From the NCBI RefSeq assembly GCF_009363435.1, contig NZ_CP045354.1:4492501-4556500 (forward strand): 64,000 nucleotides of DNA, in the 5' to 3' direction. Source of the DNA: Labrenzia sp. THAF82. Lineage in GTDB: Bacteria > Pseudomonadota > Alphaproteobacteria > Rhizobiales > Stappiaceae. Made by a program: the position numbers and the translations under genes. Below, piece by piece: positions 59,979 to 64,000 of the stretch; the first letter of the stretch is position 1; every line of letters begins with the position of its first letter. A model generated the notes under the pieces. That model was not told where the DNA came from. It was given only the letters and a program-made list of their open reading frames with translations, and ran no database searches.

Positions 59979-60046
59979 AGTGGCTCTCCATCGGATGGCT
60001 GAGGTGAAACGCATTGTTGCGCACACCACGCATTAAATGGGTCCAC

Positions 60047-60075
60047 GTGACAGAGCGATGACGGGTAGATGACAG
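60047..60075 (-). promoter_or_regulatory. Pho box (three heptamers) before phoX
   Basis: On the minus strand CTGTCAT, CCGTCAT and CTGTCAC occur at exact 11-bp spacing (60075-60069, 60064-60058, 60053-60047), matching the PhoB recognition element. The last one is about 69 bp from the phoX ATG. Confidence 0.85.
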
Positions 60076-60194
60076 ATGGATTAAAACGCAGAACTGGATA
60101 TGAAGGATTGAAGGCAATTACACTTCAAGACTCTGATAAATAGCGTGAAATTTCTTCACTCACGCCATTGACGCAATGCAGCAGATTGTTTTTT

Positions 60195-60692
60195 CTAACG
60201 ACGAGGCCTGTTCAAACGGGCGGCTTTTTCAATGACATCGGGATCCGGCAAGTCTCCTAGCAGATAACGTGGACCCCGGCCATGACGGGACGCGGCGTCG
60301 CCAGCATTATAAAGCTGGCAGGACTTCATCGACAGACACCCGCATCCGATACACGCATCTAACTTGTCCCTTAATGTCGTCATGCGCTCAATCCTATCAT
60401 CCAGATGCCGGCGAAAGTCCCTTCCGATGCGGGTCCAGTCTGCCTTTGTCGGCGCTCTACCCTCTGGTAGCTGTTTCAGCTGTCCGGCGATTTCTCCAAT
60501 TGAAAACCCGAATTCCTGTGCAACCAGAACAAAAGACAGTCTTCGGATATCCGCGCGCAGGAATCGCCTTTGACCGCCTTCGTTTCTCACGGGATGCACC
60601 AGACCCTTTTCCTCGTAAAAACGGATCGCCGACACTGAAAGACCGGTTCTGCTCGCCAGTTCACCAATACTGAGAAGATCACTCCCTCGCAT
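60195..60692 (-). CDS. soxR: redox-sensitive activator SoxR
   Basis: 165-residue MerR-family activator. The winged helix has LSIGELASRTGLSVSAIRFYEEKGL, quoted here only in part, and the C-terminal [2Fe-2S] site is CIGCGCLSMKSC (Cys114, 117, 119 and 125), which fits the SoxR pattern C-x2-C-x-C-x5-C. Redox-cycling drugs or superoxide oxidise the cluster and activate transcription. ATG 60692 is used; a TTG four codons before it is less likely. Divergent from a VOC-family gene with a SoxR box in between. Confidence 0.94.
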   Translation of the reverse strand: MRGSDLLSIGELASRTGLSVSAIRFYEEKGLVHPVRNEGGQRRFLRADIRRLSFVLVAQEFGFSIGEIAGQLKQLPEGRAPTKADWTRIGRDFRRHLDDRIERMTTLRDKLDACIGCGCLSMKSCQLYNAGDAASRHGRGPRYLLGDLPDPDVIEKAARLNRPRR

Positions 60693-60726
60693 AACCCTAT
60701 TCAATTTTTTCCCTTTTCCCTCTTGA

Positions 60727-60744
60727 CCTCAACTTAACTTGAGG
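60727..60744. promoter_or_regulatory. SoxR box
   Basis: CCTCAACTTAACTTGAGG agrees with the SoxR consensus CCTCAAGTTAACTTGAGG at 17 of 18 positions. It lies between soxR and the VOC gene, in the usual place between -35 and -10 of the target promoter (a TTGACC is just upstream). Confidence 0.9.
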
Positions 60745-60791
60745 AATTATCTCCAGTGTCCCGATCAAGTCAATCTGAGAAAGGACACCAG

Positions 60792-61181
60792 ATGAGCGCC
60801 CCCTTTTTGGAACATGTGAACGTCACCGTCAGCGACCCGGAAGCGACCGCAAAGCGGCTGGAAACGTGGTTCGGATGGAAGGTTCGCTGGAAAGGTGCAG
60901 CAAAGGACGGTGGCACCACGTATCACATCGGCAACGAAACCAGTTATGTGGCGGCCTATACACCTGCGCACAAAACGGAAGCGGTGAAGGAAAGCAGCTA
61001 TTCCCGCCACGGTGGCCTCAACCACATTGCCGTTGTGGTGGACGATCTGGACGCCACGGAAGAGCGCATAAAGGCCGGTGGTTACAAGACCCACAATCAC
61101 GGTGACTATGAACCGGGTCGCCGATTCTATTTCGACGATGATGACGGCATTGAAATTGAAGTCGTCAGCTATTCAAGCTGA
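60792..61181 (+). CDS. VOC-family (glyoxalase/bleomycin-resistance) protein
   Basis: 129-residue vicinal-oxygen-chelate protein. APFLEHVNVTVSDPEATAKR starts with the His metal ligand; SSYSRHGGLNHIAVVVDDLDATEERI has the second His and GRRFYFDDDDGIEIEVVSYS the Glu. Such small proteins bind or modify reactive ligands, including drugs and epoxides. AAAGGA precedes the ATG by 9 bases. The SoxR box directly upstream makes it a SoxR target, so its ligand is probably a redox-active compound. Confidence 0.9.
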   Translation: MSAPFLEHVNVTVSDPEATAKRLETWFGWKVRWKGAAKDGGTTYHIGNETSYVAAYTPAHKTEAVKESSYSRHGGLNHIAVVVDDLDATEERIKAGGYKTHNHGDYEPGRRFYFDDDDGIEIEVVSYSS

Positions 61182-61232
61182 CACCCAGGACCGGGATCGG
61201 GCGGAAAAAGCCGCCCGATCCGGACCGGCAAC

Positions 61233-62474
61233 TCAGTGCCCAGACAGCACAAGTGTTCTGATCGGGTACTGAATGGCCTGACTGCGCAAAATAATTGCAT
61301 GCACCAGGCCAACAGTGTCGATCACATGCAGGAAAACATACTGCGCTGTCGTCAAGTCCTTATCTTCCAACAACCTGTCGTGATTGCTGGTATAGGCGTT
61401 CACCTCACAACTCGCACCCGGTGGCAGCTTGTCGAGCCCGCCTTCATACAAAGGCTCCAGGATCGCAGTTACAGTCGATGTTTCCGACGCCTTGGTCGCA
61501 TCCACAAGCTGGCTCCCTGTGCTGACCTGACCAGCGGCAATTTCGGACTGAACATCGGCCACGACCAGCGGGATGATGGTGAATGGAACGGCAGGACAAA
61601 ACGCTTCTGCAATCATTCCCCGTTTGATCACCTGCGCCTCGACCTGTCCGAAACCGGCTACTATCCGCTCTTGCACTGAATCATGAGGAATGAGTATCCC
61701 TGCCGGGCGCATCAACGGGTTGACGATCTCGCCGGGACGCAGCACGAATTGCGTGACCATGCCGTCGACGCCGGCATATACGGTCATCTTCCCCAATTCG
61801 ACTTCGGCCTCTTCAAGCTTTGCCTCTGCACTGGACAGCTTTGTGGGCAACGCAACGTTGATCTTGGTTTCAACCAGGTTCTTGTTTGCTTTCGCAGCCT
61901 CGAGTGCTCCCGTGCGGGAATCGACCGTGTTTTGAAGTTTTTCCAGGTCGCGCTCACTGACGACATTCGCATTGCGTTCAAACAATTCCTGCCGTGTATC
62001 AAGTTCGTCCTGGGCCTGTTTCAATGAAGCTTCAGCCTGGTCAACCTGTGCAGACGCGACCGCAAGTTCGCCCTCTGCGAGCGCAATTTCACCCTTGATT
62101 TCCTCAACTTGCTGCTTCGCGGTTACGACATCAGCTTCCTGCCGACTGCTGTCCAACTTGAAGATTGGCGCTCCCGCCTTGATCTCTGTCTCAAGTTCGT
62201 TGGGAACGAATATTTCTTCCACCCTACCGGATGCTTCCGGGAGGATGGGAATTGTGCGGAATGTGGACACCGCGCTTGTTGCCGTTGGGTGATAATAAAA
62301 AATCAGGGTGATCAATGTGATTGTGAGCATCAGGCACGTCACAATGCCGAACCTAAGCTCATACCAGACCGAATAGAGTGTGATTTCGTGACCAATTCGT
62401 TTGCCCTGTACGTATCTGCGAAACAAATAGTCAGGAAGAATTGTGATCATTGCACTGAAAAGCGTCTCGAACAT
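61233..62474 (-). CDS. HlyD/EmrA-type membrane fusion protein
   Basis: 413-residue adaptor. A single N-terminal helix (FGIVTCLMLTITLITLIFYY) is preceded by a cytoplasmic stretch of about 43 residues, then a lipoyl-like half (LPEASGRVEEIFVPNELE), a long coiled coil (about residues 110-230) and the second half (VYAGVDGMVTQFVLRPGEIV). Usually such adaptors work with a transporter and an outer-membrane channel, but none is adjacent. Its ATG shares one base with the TAA of the small membrane protein gene (TAATG). Resembles the YiaV/YibH class that acts with a small DUF3302 partner. Confidence 0.87.
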   Translation of the reverse strand: MFETLFSAMITILPDYLFRRYVQGKRIGHEITLYSVWYELRFGIVTCLMLTITLITLIFYYHPTATSAVSTFRTIPILPEASGRVEEIFVPNELETEIKAGAPIFKLDSSRQEADVVTAKQQVEEIKGEIALAEGELAVASAQVDQAEASLKQAQDELDTRQELFERNANVVSERDLEKLQNTVDSRTGALEAAKANKNLVETKINVALPTKLSSAEAKLEEAEVELGKMTVYAGVDGMVTQFVLRPGEIVNPLMRPAGILIPHDSVQERIVAGFGQVEAQVIKRGMIAEAFCPAVPFTIIPLVVADVQSEIAAGQVSTGSQLVDATKASETSTVTAILEPLYEGGLDKLPPGASCEVNAYTSNHDRLLEDKDLTTAQYVFLHVIDTVGLVHAIILRSQAIQYPIRTLVLSGH

Positions 62475-62986
62475 TAGGTGTCCTCCCGCTTTTCAGCCTG
62501 AACAACAGGAGCTTCACCAACTGCTTGTGTTGCCGCTACCGATCCGGGATCTTCTGCCGGTTGAGAAGGCGGCACCTCGGACGCAGCGGCTCCTTCAGGA
62601 GAGCCCTCATTCGCCTGCGCGGGCTCATATGCATCATCCCCGGAACGATTTGCGAGTTTGCTCATCGAGTTGGCTATCGATTCCAAGGGGGACATGAAGT
62701 CCGGCAGTTGCACGAATGCCAGAACGAGTGCTGCGACCCAGAAAATCTGGTTATGGGTGAACAGCGCCAACAGCCCAAGCACAGCAACAAGTTCGAATTG
62801 AATGCGGCCATGCTTGTGTGCCAGGCGTTCAGGCAATGAATGCAAATACAGGTAAAACGTGCCAAGGAGCACGACGATGACGATCAGTCCGATGAGGACA
62901 CTCGTCATCATCTGGTCGCTACCGTCGGCAGCTGGAATAAAATATGGTAGATGATGGGGCGCTAATTCATGCGCGTTTTCGGCCAT
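62474..62986 (-). CDS. inner-membrane protein paired with HlyD-type adaptor
   Basis: 170-residue protein with two or three helices (MMTSVLIGLIVIVVLLGTFYLYL; IQFELVAVLGLLALFTHNQIFWV, both quoted only in part) and a long Pro/Glu/Ala-rich soluble tail. The YLHSLPERLAHKHGRIQ loop and following helix recall the small YiaW/YibI (DUF3302) partners of HlyD-type proteins in enterobacteria, but the tail is an addition. It is cotranscribed with the adaptor gene (TAATG overlap). Function is likely in envelope or stress physiology. Confidence 0.7.
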   Translation of the reverse strand: MAENAHELAPHHLPYFIPAADGSDQMMTSVLIGLIVIVVLLGTFYLYLHSLPERLAHKHGRIQFELVAVLGLLALFTHNQIFWVAALVLAFVQLPDFMSPLESIANSMSKLANRSGDDAYEPAQANEGSPEGAAASEVPPSQPAEDPGSVAATQAVGEAPVVQAEKREDT

Positions 62987-63175
62987 TGGTTTCTCCCGTG
63001 CGTACCAGGGCGCCGGGAAAAATCCGGCAACGCTGCGTCACATTAAAAAGGAAACTGAACCGGCCGTGTTAAAAAAAACAAGTCAACTGAAGATCTTGCA
63101 GTGGAAAGCTGCAACATGGCCCGCTTCCACCGATCAGGTCATTGGCAGGATTGTAAAGATTGACAGGTCTGTACC

Positions 63176-63943
63176 CTAACGCGGCGCCATACGGATAGCA
63201 CCATCCAGACGAATGGTCTCGCCATTGAGCATGTCGTTCTCGCAGATTGATTTCACAAGCTGGGCGTATTCCGACGCCTTGCCGAGCCGCGAAGGAAACG
63301 GCACTTGCTGGCCTAAGCTGTCCTGAACCTCCTGAGATAGTCCGAGGAGCATAGGCGTTTCAAATATCCCGGGAGCGATAGTCATCACACGAATGCCGGA
63401 CTTTGACAGATCGCGCGCCACAGGGAGCGTCATGCCTGCGACACCGGCTTTCGACGCGGCATAGGCAACCTGACCTATCTGACCGTCAAAAGCGGCAACC
63501 GAAGCAGTAGAAACAATCACGCCGCGGCCACCATCAGGTGTCACGGGCTCAAGATCTGCCATCCCGGTGGCCGCCAGAGACAAACAGCGGAAAGAACCGA
63601 TCAGATTGACGCCCACCACCTTTTCAAACATGTCGATGGGGTGCGGCTCACCGCGAGACGTGGTCTTGGCAACAGGGGCAATACCGGCGCAATTGACAAG
63701 TATGCGTTCCTGCCCGTGTGCAGCACGGGCCGTGTTAAATCCCTGTTCCACACTCGCCTGATCCGTCACATCGACGCTAACGAACAAGCCGCCAACGTCC
63801 GCGGCCATATCCTCGCCCTGCTCGGAGTTGCGATCGAAGAGGGTTACTTTGACGCCTTCAGCTGCAAGCATGCGCGCCGTCGCCGCACCGAGCCCGGATG
63901 CACCACCAGTAACAATGGCAGCCAGTGAGGAATCCAATTTCAC
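63176..63943 (-). CDS. SDR, 3-hydroxyacyl-CoA dehydrogenase (HSD10) type
   Basis: 255-residue SDR. TGGASGLG near residue 14, NCAGI near 85, the catalytic YAASKAGV (Tyr about 160) and a long FDRN specificity loop match HSD17B10-like 3-hydroxyacyl-CoA dehydrogenases. The start is a GTG (MKLDSSLAAIVTGG) with GGGAGAG upstream rather than the longer frame. The PSRLGKASEYAQLVKSICEN end region is characteristic. A perfect 9-bp inverted repeat lies just upstream. Likely acts in fatty acid or branched-chain acid oxidation. Confidence 0.9.
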   Translation of the reverse strand: MKLDSSLAAIVTGGASGLGAATARMLAAEGVKVTLFDRNSEQGEDMAADVGGLFVSVDVTDQASVEQGFNTARAAHGQERILVNCAGIAPVAKTTSRGEPHPIDMFEKVVGVNLIGSFRCLSLAATGMADLEPVTPDGGRGVIVSTASVAAFDGQIGQVAYAASKAGVAGMTLPVARDLSKSGIRVMTIAPGIFETPMLLGLSQEVQDSLGQQVPFPSRLGKASEYAQLVKSICENDMLNGETIRLDGAIRMAPR

Positions 63944-63963
63944 ATCGCTCTCCCTGAACACAT

Positions 63964-63985
63964 AATTCATTGAAATCAATGAATT
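63964..63985. promoter_or_regulatory. inverted repeat operator candidate before the HSD10-type gene
   Basis: AATTCATTG and CAATGAATT are perfect 9-bp inverted half-sites around AAAT. It lies 21 bp upstream of the GTG start, the expected place for a TetR-type repressor of fatty-acid or acyl-CoA genes. Downstream context is off the window. Confidence 0.55.
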
Positions 63986-64000
63986 TAATTCTCTCTATTG

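Noticed and set aside
58974..60002. 342-codon plus-strand reading frame across phoX
   Set aside because: It is the complement of PhoX coding sequence with no recognisable domain; phoX has a Tat leader, metal motifs and a Pho box.

Overview
The window looks like a chromosomal segment of a metabolically versatile, probably marine or host-associated alphaproteobacterium of the Hyphomicrobiales/Stappiaceae type (Roseibium/Labrenzia-like). That placement is an inference from gene content: PQQ-linked alcohol oxidation accessory genes, many high-affinity uptake systems (ABC, TRAP and tripartite tricarboxylate), DUF2147 and DUF930 proteins, and an isolated fliK/flhB-like pair. I see no rRNA, phage, insertion sequence or CRISPR array. 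One tRNA-Ser(GCU) is present.

Layout. Bases 1-4.8 kb hold accessory genes of a PQQ-dependent alcohol oxidation system: ABC ATPase, Asp-rich secreted protein, beta-propeller, two periplasmic binding proteins and cytochrome c-550 PedF. Bases 5.0-8.6 kb hold an ApbE/NosX-like flavin transferase and a NosR-like iron-sulfur flavoprotein, divergent from a small cytochrome c, with an FNR-type site between them. A 1-Cys peroxiredoxin follows.

Bases 9.7-26.2 kb form the most unusual block: a LacI-controlled catabolic island. One operon of ten genes encodes a HisD/HpsN-like dehydrogenase, GST, two SnoaL-like proteins, SDR, LacI regulator, bicupin, MetE-like methyltransferase, alpha/beta hydrolase and RraA-type aldolase. 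A second operon encodes a sugar-type ABC importer plus two more SnoaL-like proteins, and a fifth SnoaL-like gene is transcribed divergently. Three matching palindromes (TGCAT-N4-ATGCA) sit at the promoters. I cannot name the substrate; the enzyme set suggests a methylated, ring-containing or glycosylated compound.

Bases 26.4-34.5 kb hold a 2-hydroxyacid dehydrogenase with a tripartite tricarboxylate transporter (TctA fused to TctB), then a TRAP transporter with a divergent GntR regulator. Bases 34.6-43.9 kb form an AraC-controlled operon for a deoxysugar or sugar acid, matching the non-phosphorylating L-fucose route: enolase-superfamily dehydratase, ribose-type ABC importer, SDR, Zn-dehydrogenase, aldo-keto reductase and lactonase-like amidohydrolase.

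The rest, 44-64 kb, is mixed housekeeping and stress genes: gatB, fliK with an FlhB C-domain protein, a YjhX-like protein, PhoX behind a Pho box, SoxR with its box and a VOC protein, an HlyD-type adaptor pair and an SDR. A recurring theme is that all four transporter operons carry a stem-loop just after the binding-protein gene, a likely device for making more binding protein than permease.
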